Both the position numbers and the translations under genes were made by a program. Below, piece after piece: positions 29,529-38,401 of a stretch of DNA of 64,000 nucleotides. Each line of letters begins with the position of its first letter. Position 1 is the stretch's first letter. The notes beneath the pieces are model-generated. The model was given only the letters and a program-made list of their open reading frames with translations, had not been told where the DNA came from and did not search any database. Source of the stretch: Variovorax sp. PAMC28562 (GTDB taxonomy: Bacteria; Pseudomonadota; Gammaproteobacteria; Burkholderiales; Burkholderiaceae_C); contig NZ_CP060296.1 of assembly GCF_014303735.1 (NCBI RefSeq), forward strand, positions 248,001 through 312,000. The letters run 5' to 3'.

Positions 29529-30992
29529 TCAGCGCAGTTCGCCCGCAGGCACGGCGGGCGCACGCGGGCGCCGGTTCTTGTCGACCGGCAGCGGCCGCAA
29601 AGTGGCGACAGTAAGTTGATCGTCACCGAAGTACTTGGCAGCGACCGCCTGCACCTGCGCCGGCGTGACGGCCTGCAGCCGCGCGATGATCTTTTCGCTG
29701 GCATCGAGCGGCAGTCCCTCGACCCAGTTGCTGCCCAGCTCACGCGCTTGCGCCATCACCGAATCGAGCTTGTAGGTTTCGCTGGCGACCCATTGCGTCT
29801 TGACGCGCGCCAGCTCGGCGGCGCCGACGCCATCGCGTGCCACGCGCGCTATTTCGGCGCGCAGTGCAGCCTCGACCTGCTCGGGTGTCTTGCCGGCAGC
29901 CGGAACACCGTCGAGCATGAAGACCTGCGGACCGCGACCGACAAAGCCGGCCGATGCGCCGGCCGAGTCCGCTACGCGGTCGGGGCCTTGCGTGAGCGCG
30001 CGGTCGAGACGCGAGCCGGAGTAGCCGTCGAGCACGGCCGACAGCACGACCAGCGCCCACACGTCGCTTTCGGCGTCCAGGCTGGTGATTTGTGGCGAAC
30101 GAAACGCGAGCGACACGTACGACTGCTCGGCGGGTGCCTTGAACTCGACGCGGCGAACGCCCTTCTGTTCCGGCTCGGTGCGCGGCTTGCGCACCGGCAA
30201 CGCACGCGCCGGGATGCTGCCGTAGTATTTTTCGGCCAGTGCACGCACGCGCGCCACGTCGACGTCACCGGCGATCACGATGGCCGCGTTGGCGGGTACA
30301 TACCAGCGCTGGTGAAAGGCGCGCACATCGTCGGGCGTCATCGCTTCGAGATCGCTCATCCAGCCGACGATCGGGCGGTGGTACGGCGAAGCGGTCCAGA
30401 TGGCGGCGTTCTGCTGTTCGCCGAGCAAGGCCCGTGGCTGGTCGTCGGTGCGAAGCCGTCGCTCCTCTTTCACTACTTCGATCTCGCGCTTGAACTCGTC
30501 GTCGACCCACTGGCTGTTGGCGAAGCGATCGGACTCGATCTTCATCACGTCTTCGAGCTTGCCTTCAGGGATCTGCTGGTAGTAGCCGGTGTAATCGCGC
30601 GTAGTGAAGGCGTTTTCGCGGCCACCGAGGGCTGCCACGCGGCGCGAAAATTCGCCGGGCTTGAGTGTCTTGGTGCCCTTGAACATCATGTGTTCGAGCG
30701 CATGGGCCACGCCCGAAGTGCCGTCGACTTCGTCGATCGACCCGACCCGCACCCAGACCATCTGTACCGCCGTCGGCGCGCGCCGGTCGGGCTGCACGAT
30801 CAGCGTCATGCCGTTGGAGAGGGTGAATTGCTGAGGCTGCGTCGACGTTGATGCGGGGGTGGGGGTGGCAGTCGCGGTGGCAACAGAGGGTGAGGGCTGG
30901 GTTTGAGCCTGTGCAGGTACCGTCCACAGCGCCATGAGCGCCATCGTCAGCACCGCACCGGACGCAGCACGGCGTGGCGAGGGGTGTTTCAT
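29529..30992 (-). CDS. M16-family zinc metallopeptidase (active subunit)
   Basis: An exported zinc peptidase of 487 residues. A signal peptide (about 1-29) is followed by a Thr/Pro/Ser-rich linker (about 30-54). The inverted zinc motif HxxEH is intact (H97, E100, H101), and the third ligand Glu177 lies in VVKEERR. I chose the ATG at 30992 because it starts the signal peptide directly; a longer frame overlaps ftsY. It is divergent from ftsY with only 30 bases between the starts. Five bases after its stop comes the inactive paralogue, probably its heterodimer partner. Confidence 0.93.
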   Translation of the reverse strand: MKHPSPRRAASGAVLTMALMALWTVPAQAQTQPSPSVATATATPTPASTSTQPQQFTLSNGMTLIVQPDRRAPTAVQMVWVRVGSIDEVDGTSGVAHALEHMMFKGTKTLKPGEFSRRVAALGGRENAFTTRDYTGYYQQIPEGKLEDVMKIESDRFANSQWVDDEFKREIEVVKEERRLRTDDQPRALLGEQQNAAIWTASPYHRPIVGWMSDLEAMTPDDVRAFHQRWYVPANAAIVIAGDVDVARVRALAEKYYGSIPARALPVRKPRTEPEQKGVRRVEFKAPAEQSYVSLAFRSPQITSLDAESDVWALVVLSAVLDGYSGSRLDRALTQGPDRVADSAGASAGFVGRGPQVFMLDGVPAAGKTPEQVEAALRAEIARVARDGVGAAELARVKTQWVASETYKLDSVMAQARELGSNWVEGLPLDASEKIIARLQAVTPAQVQAVAAKYFGDDQLTVATLRPLPVDKNRRPRAPAVPAGELR

Positions 30993-31022
30993 AGAATGGG
31001 TCCGATTGTAAAAACCTCCCGA

Positions 31023-32213
31023 ATGTTCAGTTTCTTCAAGAAAAAGCCTGCGGTCGAAAGTCCTGCGGCACCCATTGCCCCTCCCCCGCTGGAAAAGCCT
31101 GCCGAATTGCCTGCTCAAGCAGCGCCGGCGCGCTCGGTTTTTGCACCCTCGACATGGTTCAAGGGCGAGACGGCGGTAGAAGTTCCGGTGGCGCCGCCGC
31201 CGGTTGCCGTGCCCGCGCCGCCATCGGTGGTTGCGCCTGCGCCTCAGCCGGTGGTAGCGCCAACGCCCGTCTCCGCTTTAGCGGCAACGGTAGCGCCCCC
31301 CCCCGCTGCCGCCTCCCGCGCCGGATGGATGGACAAGCTCAAGTCCGGCCTCCGCAAGACGGGCACCAGCATTGCCGCGACCTTCGTCAATGCGCAGATC
31401 GACGACGCCTTGTACGAGGAACTGGAGTCGGCACTTTTGATGGCCGACACCGGCGTCAAAGCCACCGAATATCTTCTGGAAGACTTGCGCCGCCGGGTGA
31501 GAAGCACCATGCCAAGCAATGCAGCGCAAGTGAAAGTGCTGCTGGCCGACGCTATCGCCGACCTGCTGAAGCCACTCGAAAAGCCGATGGTCATCGGGCA
31601 GCACACACCCACGGTGATCATGGTGGCGGGCGTCAATGGCGCCGGCAAGACGACGTCGATCGGCAAGCTGACCAAGCACCTTGCCAACGAAGGCGCGTCC
31701 GTCTTGCTGGCTGCGGCGGATACCTTTCGGGCCGCGGCGCGCGAACAATTGCTGGTATGGGCCGATCGCAACACGGTGGAGATCGTCAGCAACGCGGGCG
31801 GCGATCCGTCCGCCGTGAGCTTCGATGCCGTCAAGGCGGGTAAGGCGCGGGGCAAGGACGTGGTGCTGGTCGATACCGCAGGCCGGTTGCCCACCCAACT
31901 GCACCTGATGGACGAGTTAAAAAAGATCAAACGCGTCGTGAGCAAGGCCGATGCGACGGCACCGCACGAGGTCTTGCTGGTGATCGACGGCAACACCGGC
32001 CAGAACGCACTGGCGCAGGTCAGGGCTTTCGACGAAATACTCGGTTTGACGGGCTTGATCGTGACCAAGCTCGACGGCACGGCCAAGGGCGGCGTACTGT
32101 GCGCCATCGCGCGGGAACGGCCGATTCCGGTCTATTTCATCGGTGTCGGCGAAAAGCTGGAAGACTTGGAAACGTTCGACGCCCGCGAATTCGCTCAGGC
32201 TTTGCTCGGTTAG
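31023..32213 (+). CDS. ftsY: Signal recognition particle receptor FtsY
   Basis: SRP receptor GTPase that docks ribosome-nascent chain complexes at the inner membrane. It has 396 residues. An acidic/Pro-Ala-rich N-terminal region (about 11-98) starts with MFSFFKKK, a likely membrane-targeting segment. The N domain follows. The G domain has G1 GVNGAGKTT (203-211), DTAGR (284-288) and TKLD (348-351). I chose the ATG at 31023 because the family begins with this Phe/Lys-rich start. It is divergent from the M16 protease gene. Confidence 0.96.
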   Translation: MFSFFKKKPAVESPAAPIAPPPLEKPAELPAQAAPARSVFAPSTWFKGETAVEVPVAPPPVAVPAPPSVVAPAPQPVVAPTPVSALAATVAPPPAAASRAGWMDKLKSGLRKTGTSIAATFVNAQIDDALYEELESALLMADTGVKATEYLLEDLRRRVRSTMPSNAAQVKVLLADAIADLLKPLEKPMVIGQHTPTVIMVAGVNGAGKTTSIGKLTKHLANEGASVLLAAADTFRAAAREQLLVWADRNTVEIVSNAGGDPSAVSFDAVKAGKARGKDVVLVDTAGRLPTQLHLMDELKKIKRVVSKADATAPHEVLLVIDGNTGQNALAQVRAFDEILGLTGLIVTKLDGTAKGGVLCAIARERPIPVYFIGVGEKLEDLETFDAREFAQALLG

Positions 32214-32233
32214 CAGCCGCTGAGTCAACTGTC

Positions 32234-32566
32234 TCAGTAGGTAGTGAGCGACAAGGCCTGGCCAGTGAAGGCGGTCACGTCGCGTTCGAGAAATCGCAGT
32301 TCGTAGTCGCCGATGCGGATCACATCCTGATGGCGTAACTTTTGGCGCTGCACCTTGAGCCCGTTGACGAACGTGCCATTGCTGCTTTCCAGGTCGCGGA
32401 CAGAGAAAACTCCGTGATCGGAAGACAGCAGCGCATGCGCACGGCTGACCTGCGTGCCATGCAGCACGATATCGCTTTGGTCCGACCGGCCGACCGTGAT
32501 CTGCGGCGATTCCAGCTCGATTTGTTTCGCACGTCCGTCGCTCGTGATCAGGATCACCTTGGCCAT
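32234..32566 (-). CDS. FHA-domain protein
   Basis: A 110-residue protein that is essentially one forkhead-associated domain, a phosphothreonine-binding module. The conserved residues are present: GRS (26-28), SRAH (41-44) and SSNGTFVNG (61-69). No second domain or membrane segment is seen. It is convergent with ftsY (20-base gap). No Ser/Thr kinase or phosphatase is visible in the window, so its phosphorylated partner must be encoded elsewhere. Confidence 0.92.
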   Translation of the reverse strand: MAKVILITSDGRAKQIELESPQITVGRSDQSDIVLHGTQVSRAHALLSSDHGVFSVRDLESSNGTFVNGLKVQRQKLRHQDVIRIGDYELRFLERDVTAFTGQALSLTTY

Positions 32567-32861
32567 CGTTTCGCCCTCGTTGGTTGTTGAGCATGCTCAG
32601 CGCGTTGGCTGGCAGGGCTAATGTGACGCTGCCGACCTTAGTACAAAAGTGCAAATTCGACGAGGACGGCGTTTTTACCGAACGCTGCTCAACCATTCGA
32701 CTCGAACGTGAAATAAATCGGTTGTCGGTTCGATTGAACGGCGGGAGCCCCAAAAGCTGATGGACAAGGAATGCGTCCGTGCCCTGGCCCACGGCCAAGA
32801 CGGCCTGTTACCCGACAGCCAGACGCCACAAGCGAGGTAGAAACTAGTGGGAACCCTTACG
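32567..32861. other. Intergenic region between the FHA gene and rpoH
   Basis: Together with the CIRCE element and leader this is the only gap over 300 bases in the window (32567-32916). I see no convincing gene here. The longest start-to-stop frame near rpoH encodes only 26 residues, without a good ribosome-binding site. It probably holds promoters for the FHA gene and additional upstream rpoH promoters, but none matches a consensus clearly. Confidence 0.6.
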
Positions 32862-32888
32862 TTAGCACTCGCTCTAACCGAGTGCTAA
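32862..32888 (+). promoter_or_regulatory. CIRCE operator (HrcA binding site) upstream of rpoH
   Basis: A perfect inverted repeat TTAGCACTC - 9 bases - GAGTGCTAA, identical to the CIRCE consensus. It ends 28 bases before the rpoH ATG. A -10-like TAATAT (32886-32891) overlaps its right arm, so bound HrcA would block the promoter. The hrcA gene itself lies at the left edge of the window. Confidence 0.96.
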
Positions 32889-32916
32889 TATGGTTTTTAC
32901 GAAGGAGTTTCCCCAA

Positions 32917-33861
32917 ATGACAACACTGTCTGGAGCCTCTGCAGCAAACCAGCTCGCCGTCGCCAACCCATGGTCGATGGTGCCCCCGCTGGGTAACCTG
33001 GACGCCTACATTTCTACAGCCAACCGGCTGCCGCTGCTCACACTCGAGGAAGAGCAGGGATTCGCGCGCAAGCTGCGCGACAACAACGACCTCGAGGCGG
33101 CCGGTGCCTTGATTCTTTCGCATCTGCGCTTGGTCGTGTCCATTTCCCGCCAATACCTCGGCTACGGTTTGCCTCACGGCGACCTGATACAGGAAGGGAA
33201 CGTCGGCTTGATGAAAGCGGTGAAGCGCTTCGACCCTGACCAAGGTGTGCGGCTGGTGAGCTATGCCATGCACTGGATCAAGGCCGAGATTCACGAGTAC
33301 ATACTGAAGAACTGGCGCATGGTCAAGGTCGCGACGACCAAGGCCCAGCGAAAGCTGTTCTTCAACTTGCGCTCGATGAAGCAGGCCTACAAGGCCAAGG
33401 ATGCAGCCGCCAATGGCGACACCCATCGCGCGACGCTGACCGAAAGTCAGGTCACGCAAATGGCCGAGAAGCTGAACGTCAAGCGCGAAGAAGTGCTCGA
33501 GATGGAAATGCGTCTATCGGGCGGCGACGTGTTGCTCGACCCGAGTCCGTCGGACGACGGCGAAGACCAGTTCGGCCCGATCGCCTATTTGGCCGACGCG
33601 ACGCAGGAACCGACGGCGCAGCTCGAATCGCGGGCTCGCGACCGGCTGTCGAGCGACGGCATCTCGACCGCGCTCGAAGCGCTGGACGAACGCAGCCGAC
33701 GTATCGTCGAGGAGCGCTGGCTCAAGGTCAACGACGACGGTTCTGGCGGCATGACGCTGCATGACTTGGCTGCGGTGTACGGTGTCAGCGCCGAGCGGAT
33801 TCGCCAGATCGAAGTGGCGGCGATGAAAAAGATGAAGAAGTCGTTGGTGGCTTACGCCTGA
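32917..33861 (+). CDS. rpoH: RNA polymerase heat-shock sigma factor RpoH (sigma-32)
   Basis: Directs RNA polymerase to heat-shock promoters. The 314-residue protein has regions 2.1-2.4 (HLRLVVSISRQYLGYGLPHGDLIQEG to HWIKAEIHEYILKNWRMVK), the diagnostic RpoH box QRKLFFNLR (144-152) and region 4.2 with GVSAERIRQIE. I chose the ATG at 32917 because GAAGGAG lies at 32901-32907; an in-frame ATG nine codons earlier overlaps the promoter. The upstream CIRCE element suggests repression by HrcA when no heat stress is present. A strong terminator follows. Confidence 0.96.
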   Translation: MTTLSGASAANQLAVANPWSMVPPLGNLDAYISTANRLPLLTLEEEQGFARKLRDNNDLEAAGALILSHLRLVVSISRQYLGYGLPHGDLIQEGNVGLMKAVKRFDPDQGVRLVSYAMHWIKAEIHEYILKNWRMVKVATTKAQRKLFFNLRSMKQAYKAKDAAANGDTHRATLTESQVTQMAEKLNVKREEVLEMEMRLSGGDVLLDPSPSDDGEDQFGPIAYLADATQEPTAQLESRARDRLSSDGISTALEALDERSRRIVEERWLKVNDDGSGGMTLHDLAAVYGVSAERIRQIEVAAMKKMKKSLVAYA

Positions 33862-33881
33862 TCTTCTTGCCCTCGCAAAGC

Positions 33882-33911
33882 AAAAAGCCCGACGGTGTCG
33901 GGCTTTTTTTT
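33882..33911. terminator. Terminator between rpoH and the SCO gene
   Basis: Stem GCCCGAC / GTCGGGC with loop GGT is flanked by five A on the left and eight T on the right, so it can work in both directions. It lies 20 bases after the rpoH stop and about 43 bases past the stop of the convergent SCO gene. Confidence 0.9.
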
Positions 33912-33954
33912 GGCTTTCAATCTGGGCGGGGGCCATGCGGGAGCCCCGACAGGC

Positions 33955-34578
33955 TCAAGACGATTTCAGCAAAGCCTTCACGTCGGCCACCATTGCCGGA
34001 ACGCCCGAGCCGTAGCGCGCATAGAGGCGCAGCCGGCCCTGTGGGTCGTACAGGTAGCTCGCAGCCGAATGGTCCATCGAATAGCTGGTCGGCGTGGATC
34101 CGTCGACCTTCTTGTAATAAGCCTTGAAGTCTTTTGCCGTCACGGCGAGCTGCTCGGGAGTAGGAATCAGCGCGATGAAGCTTGGATCGAACGCGCCCAT
34201 GTACGCCTTCATGACGGTCGGCGTGTCACGCGCCGGATCGACCGTGATGAAGAGCACTTGCAACTTGTCGGCATCGGCACCGAGCGCTTGCTTCACCTGC
34301 GCCATCTCGGTCATGGTCGTCGGGCAGACGTCGGGGCACTGCGCATAGCCAAAGAACAGCACGACAACCTTGCCCTTGAAGTCGGCCAGCGTGCGCACCT
34401 TGCCATCCGCGTCGGTCAGCGAAAAGTCCTTGGCGTAGTCAGCGCCGGTCATGTCGACCGCATTGAACGTCTGCTTGGCTTCCTCGGTGCAACCTGAAAT
34501 GCCAACGCCTGCAGCCATGGTCACACCGGTCCACGCCGCGACCAGTGCGATCGCTTTGAGCGCGTTGCGCTTGTTCAT
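33955..34578 (-). CDS. SCO1/SenC copper chaperone
   Basis: Membrane-tethered copper chaperone that helps build the CuA centre of cytochrome c oxidase. The 207-residue protein has a signal region with lipobox ISGC (Cys30), the copper ligands C81 and C85 in CPDVC, and His170 in SMDHSA, on a thioredoxin fold. It is the last gene of the minus-strand oxidase assembly series ctaA-ctaB-SCO, 13 bases after ctaB. Confidence 0.95.
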   Translation of the reverse strand: MNKRNALKAIALVAAWTGVTMAAGVGISGCTEEAKQTFNAVDMTGADYAKDFSLTDADGKVRTLADFKGKVVVLFFGYAQCPDVCPTTMTEMAQVKQALGADADKLQVLFITVDPARDTPTVMKAYMGAFDPSFIALIPTPEQLAVTAKDFKAYYKKVDGSTPTSYSMDHSAASYLYDPQGRLRLYARYGSGVPAMVADVKALLKSS

Positions 34579-34591
34579 GAAAAGGGTCCGT

Positions 34592-35497
34592 TTAAATCAG
34601 GTAGTGATCGACCAGCAGCGCCGCAAACAGCACGCTCAAGTGGATCAACGAAAAGCGGAATGTCTTGCGCGCCAACGCATCGGAATAGTTGCGCCACAGC
34701 GCGAAGGCATAGCCAGTGAAACCGATGCTGACCGCAATGGCCACCGCAAGATAAAGCCAGCCGCTCATGCCGTAGATGAACGGCATGAGACAGGCGGCGA
34801 ACAACACGCAGGTATAGAGCAGGACCTGCAGCCGCGTGAACTCGTTGCCGTGCGTCACGGGCAGCATCGGCAGACCGGCCTTGCGATAGTCCTCGACGCG
34901 ATAGAGCGCGAGCGCCCAGAAGTGCGGCGGCGTCCACAAGAAAATGATCAGAAAAAGAATGAGCGCATCGGCGCTGACTTCGCCGGTCATCGCAGCCCAG
35001 CCCAGCACCGGTGGCATCGCGCCCGAGGCACCACCGATCACGATGTTTTGAGGCGTCAGCGGTTTCAGGATGAGCGTGTAGATCACCGCATAGCCGACGA
35101 AGGTGGCGAAGGTCAGCCACATGGTCAGCGGATTGATGGCAAACCACAGCACTGCAGAGCCCGCTGCACACAACACCGCCGAAAAGATCAGCGCCTGCCG
35201 GTCGCTGAGCTGACCGCGCGCCGTCGGACGCCATGCGGTGCGTTTCATCTTGGCATCGATGCCCTTTTCAACCAGACAGTTGAAGGCCGCGGCCGCGCCG
35301 GCCACCAGCCAGATGCCGGCACAGGCCAGCACGCCGCGCTGCAGATCGTCCCAGCCCGGCACACCGGGAACCGCCAGCACCATGCCGATCAGCGCGCAGA
35401 AAACGATGAGCTGCACCACCCGCGGCTTGGTCAGCGCGTAAAACTGGCGGAACACGTTGGCAGTGCTGGTCTGCTCCAGGGGCAATGGAGTGCTCAT
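34592..35497 (-). CDS. ctaB: Protoheme IX farnesyltransferase (heme O synthase)
   Basis: Adds a farnesyl chain to heme b, making heme O, the first step to heme A. It is a UbiA-family membrane protein of 301 residues with about nine helices. The prenyl-diphosphate Asp-rich motif is around [15 protein letters not shown], and the second conserved loop [14 protein letters not shown] is also present. Its start overlaps the stop of ctaA (ATGA), so the two heme A enzymes are translated together. Confidence 0.95.
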   Translation of the reverse strand: MSTPLPLEQTSTANVFRQFYALTKPRVVQLIVFCALIGMVLAVPGVPGWDDLQRGVLACAGIWLVAGAAAAFNCLVEKGIDAKMKRTAWRPTARGQLSDRQALIFSAVLCAAGSAVLWFAINPLTMWLTFATFVGYAVIYTLILKPLTPQNIVIGGASGAMPPVLGWAAMTGEVSADALILFLIIFLWTPPHFWALALYRVEDYRKAGLPMLPVTHGNEFTRLQVLLYTCVLFAACLMPFIYGMSGWLYLAVAIAVSIGFTGYAFALWRNYSDALARKTFRFSLIHLSVLFAALLVDHYLI

Positions 35498-36741
35498 GCA
35501 GCCTCCCAGTCGGGGCCGTTGCTCGATACGCGCGTCTGAGGGTGCAGGTCCGCATCGGAAGGCGCAGGCGCGGCAGCCGTTTCGGGCTTGCTTTCACACA
35601 ATGTCCATGTCAGGACGACCGCCAGCGCGGCCGCACCGCCGGTGTGCAGCACGGCGGCTGCCAATGGCCAGCCCAGCAGCACATTGCCAAGCCCGGTCGC
35701 CAACTGCAGCAGCGCGAGCCCCGCCAGCCAACGGCCTTGTGGCCGTAGCGGGGGGATACGATTCAGGCGCCACGCCAGAATGCCGATCGCGCCGAAGACC
35801 ACGTAAGCCATCAGGCGGTGCACGTAGTGAATGGCCGTGAGCGCGGCGAATTCGATCGGTACCCCGTCCGATGTCATGCCGAGGTGACGCCAGATTTCAA
35901 AGCCCTGCACAAAATTCATCGCGGGCCACCAACTGTCTTGGCAGGTAGGGAACTGCAGACAGGCGACCACTGCGTAGTTGGTGCTGACCCAGCCGCCGAG
36001 CGCAATCTGCAGCACCAGCAGGGCGGTCGTCGCAATCAACCCGATGCGGAGCGCTCGACCAAGGGCTGTCGGCGTGCGCCCGGAAGCTATTTGCTGGTAG
36101 TGCACAGCCTGCACGCACAACATGGCAAGCAACCCGATGGCCCCGAGCAAATGCAGTGTGACGATGGCCGGGTAGAGCTTCCAGGTCACCGTCAGGGCCC
36201 CGAACGCGCCCTGCATGCAGACCCACACCACTGTGACCGCCGGCCAGACGGTGCTGAGCGGAGCAGTTTCGTGCAACGGCATCGTGGCCTCCGATGCCCG
36301 CGTGACACGCAGCGAAAGACGCTGGCGCCTGCGCGCCACCAATGTCGCCAAGGCCAAAGCGACGATCAGCGCTCCCACGCCTGTGGCACCGTAGCGATGA
36401 ATCATCTCGACCCACGCCTTGCCGTGCGTGACCGGTCCGGTGGGTTGCGCAGCCTGCGCTGCTGCGATGTCATGTCGCGCACCGACCGGGCTGGCGTTGC
36501 CGTAGCAACCGGGCCAGTCGGGGCACCCCAGGCCGGAATCGGTCAATCGGGTGAACGCGCCGAACAGCGTCAGATCGAAGGTGAGAAACAGCGTGAGGAC
36601 GGTGAGCGCGTGCAACCGCCGCGCTGCGCCCGCGCCGGCGTTGCGACGCCAAATCCACAGCAAAGGACCCAACGCAAGCAGCGCGCCGGCCACTATCAGC
36701 CAGACGATCGGTGTGAGGTCGTAGAGCGCTTGGGTGTTCAT
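35494..36741 (-). CDS. ctaA: Heme A synthase (COX15/CtaA)
   Basis: Oxidises the C8 methyl of heme O to a formyl group, giving heme A. The 415-residue protein has eight predicted membrane helices. The conserved periplasmic Cys pair is in CPDWPGCYG, a second pair is in CLQFPTCQD, and heme-ligand His-bearing helices are around [13 protein letters not shown] and [12 protein letters not shown]. The C-terminus has a short Ala/Pro-rich hydrophilic tail. It overlaps ctaB by four bases. Confidence 0.94.
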   Translation of the reverse strand: MNTQALYDLTPIVWLIVAGALLALGPLLWIWRRNAGAGAARRLHALTVLTLFLTFDLTLFGAFTRLTDSGLGCPDWPGCYGNASPVGARHDIAAAQAAQPTGPVTHGKAWVEMIHRYGATGVGALIVALALATLVARRRQRLSLRVTRASEATMPLHETAPLSTVWPAVTVVWVCMQGAFGALTVTWKLYPAIVTLHLLGAIGLLAMLCVQAVHYQQIASGRTPTALGRALRIGLIATTALLVLQIALGGWVSTNYAVVACLQFPTCQDSWWPAMNFVQGFEIWRHLGMTSDGVPIEFAALTAIHYVHRLMAYVVFGAIGILAWRLNRIPPLRPQGRWLAGLALLQLATGLGNVLLGWPLAAAVLHTGGAAALAVVLTWTLCESKPETAAAPAPSDADLHPQTRVSSNGPDWEAA

Positions 36742-36759
36742 GGCATCGACGTCATCACG

Positions 36760-37431
36760 TCAGCGGTTGGGTTCATCCCAGGAAGCAGAGGCGCGAAGCA
36801 ACCGATCGAGATCGCGCTTGGCACGCGTGGCGCCTTGCGTGTCCATGCTCGCCGGAAAACGCATCATCCAGTTGCCCATCGGATCGACTACGTAAAGATG
36901 CTCGCTCAAGCCATGCCCGGCACCCGGTACCAGCCATTGCGCCAGCTCGGCGGCGGGCAAGCGAAGAACCGTCGCGCCGCGGAGTCCATTGTCGAGACGC
37001 TCTGGAATCGGCGCCGTATCGCTCACGAGCCAAACCCGGTCGAGGCGGTCTTTTTCGCGACCGAGGCCTTCGCGCATCTGGCGTTGCAAGTAGAGCTGCT
37101 GCTCGCACAAAGAATTGCACGCTGCATCGGCCACGGCAACGAGCAACCACTGCCCCTTGAGAGTCTGTAGGTCGACGCGCGCACCGTCACGCCCGGTTGC
37201 GCTGAATGCCGGCAGCGGCTGCTGCGGATCGATCAGTTCTCCGTAAACGCTGCGGCCTTCCGGCCGGACCACGTAGTAAGTGAAGTAAGACGCGACGATC
37301 GGTGCGGCACAGCACAGCATGACTGCGATCATCTTCCAGCGCCCCTTGACCGTGCGGCGCGCGCCGTCGCCTTCCGGCTGCTGCGGCGAAGGCATCGAAT
37401 GCACGGTGAGCGACAACGGTTCGTCAGCCAT
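36760..37431 (-). CDS. SCO-like membrane protein of the oxidase assembly locus
   Basis: A 223-residue protein with one membrane helix (about 33-54) and a periplasmic domain that resembles a thioredoxin/SCO fold. It has a CxxxC pair (C105, C109 in DAACNSLCEQQ) and a histidine (H173) where SCO proteins have their third copper ligand, before HLYVVDPMGNWM. I infer a second copper or thiol-redox chaperone for the oxidase. I chose the ATG at 37431; it overlaps the SURF1 stop by eight bases, and longer frames lie inside SURF1. Confidence 0.82.
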   Translation of the reverse strand: MADEPLSLTVHSMPSPQQPEGDGARRTVKGRWKMIAVMLCCAAPIVASYFTYYVVRPEGRSVYGELIDPQQPLPAFSATGRDGARVDLQTLKGQWLLVAVADAACNSLCEQQLYLQRQMREGLGREKDRLDRVWLVSDTAPIPERLDNGLRGATVLRLPAAELAQWLVPGAGHGLSEHLYVVDPMGNWMMRFPASMDTQGATRAKRDLDRLLRASASWDEPNR

Positions 37432-38368
37432 TCTGTGCACGACTGATTTTGCGCCAGGGGGCGATGAGTTGAAGCCAGACATAGAGAAGTGCGACAAGGG
37501 CCGAAAGGGCGAACCACTGAAATGCGTAGCCGTAGTGCCGTTCGATTCCCAGCGCCGGCGCCGGCCAATCGCGTTGCAATCCTTCGGAAGCCGACCCGGA
37601 CTGCTGCAGCGAGAGATCGGTGCGGAGCGGCAACCCGGTTTCGACACGAAACGCTTCGAGATCCAGATTCTGCCGGATCGCATAAGACCCTTCGGGCGCC
37701 GCCATGGCAGCGGCGGCAACCGATGGAGAAGCGACAGCCGATGCGGTGCCGGAAGCGGTTGAACTGGCCGCAGCAGACGAAGCGGCCGCATCAGGTGACG
37801 CCACAACAGCGCTCTTGCCAAGTTCCATTAAATGCGACGGCGGCGGCGCGATGCGCCCGACCACCTCCACCAGGCCAACGGGCGTTTGCACTGGCTGCAG
37901 TTGCGTACGGTTCTGGAAGTTGCGCTGGATCCAGCCGCGTTGCACCATGACTGTCTGATTGCTGCCCTCCAATGCAAAGGGTGTCAGCACATAGAAGCCA
38001 GGCACGCCGTGCATCTGCCGGTTGTCGAGATAGACGGTTTGGGCTCCGAGCCACAGGCCGCGCAACCGCACGGGCCGCAGCATCGCGTCAGAACCCTTGT
38101 CGGTCGACAGAAACGTCTGTTGATCGAGCTCTGGGCGCCGGCTCTGCGCCTCGCTTTCGGCCTGCATCGCTTCTTTTTGCGCTGCGCGCGACAGTTGCCA
38201 GTGCCCGAGCGACGCCGTTGCGGCAATGGTCAGCATGGCTGCGATGGCGATGACCCAGAAACGGCCTCTCCGTGCGCCTTTCCACTCCTCGCTGGAGCGG
38301 GTGGGGGCGGCGCGACCCGTGGTCTGCCCGCGCGTATCGGCATCGTGGTCTGGGTCGCCGTTCAGCAC
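37424..38368 (-). CDS. SURF1-family cytochrome oxidase assembly protein
   Basis: SURF1 homologue that aids heme A insertion into subunit I. It has 314 residues and two membrane helices (about 36-55 and 284-303). The typical sequences ATASLGHWQLSRAAQKEAM, YLDNRQMHGVPGFYVLTP and QRGWIQRN are present, as is HYGYAFQWFALS at the C-terminal helix. An unusual Ala/Ser-rich insertion (about 188-225) interrupts the periplasmic domain. It overlaps the SCO-like gene by eight bases and is divergent from the DUF2909 gene. Confidence 0.92.
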   Translation of the reverse strand: MLNGDPDHDADTRGQTTGRAAPTRSSEEWKGARRGRFWVIAIAAMLTIAATASLGHWQLSRAAQKEAMQAESEAQSRRPELDQQTFLSTDKGSDAMLRPVRLRGLWLGAQTVYLDNRQMHGVPGFYVLTPFALEGSNQTVMVQRGWIQRNFQNRTQLQPVQTPVGLVEVVGRIAPPPSHLMELGKSAVVASPDAAASSAAASSTASGTASAVASPSVAAAAMAAPEGSYAIRQNLDLEAFRVETGLPLRTDLSLQQSGSASEGLQRDWPAPALGIERHYGYAFQWFALSALVALLYVWLQLIAPWRKISRAQNG

Positions 38369-38401
38369 GGGAGAAGGCCTGGTCGGCCGATAATGTGAGT
38401 C

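Noticed and set aside
32777..32840. A 26-residue frame upstream of rpoH as a leader peptide
   Set aside because: No ribosome-binding site, no sign of attenuation structure, and the CIRCE element lies after it.
37822..38240. Ala/Ser-rich stretch and alternate frames in SURF1 as a separate gene
   Set aside because: The SURF1 frame is continuous and both flanks are family sequence. Overlapping frames on either strand have no start signals.
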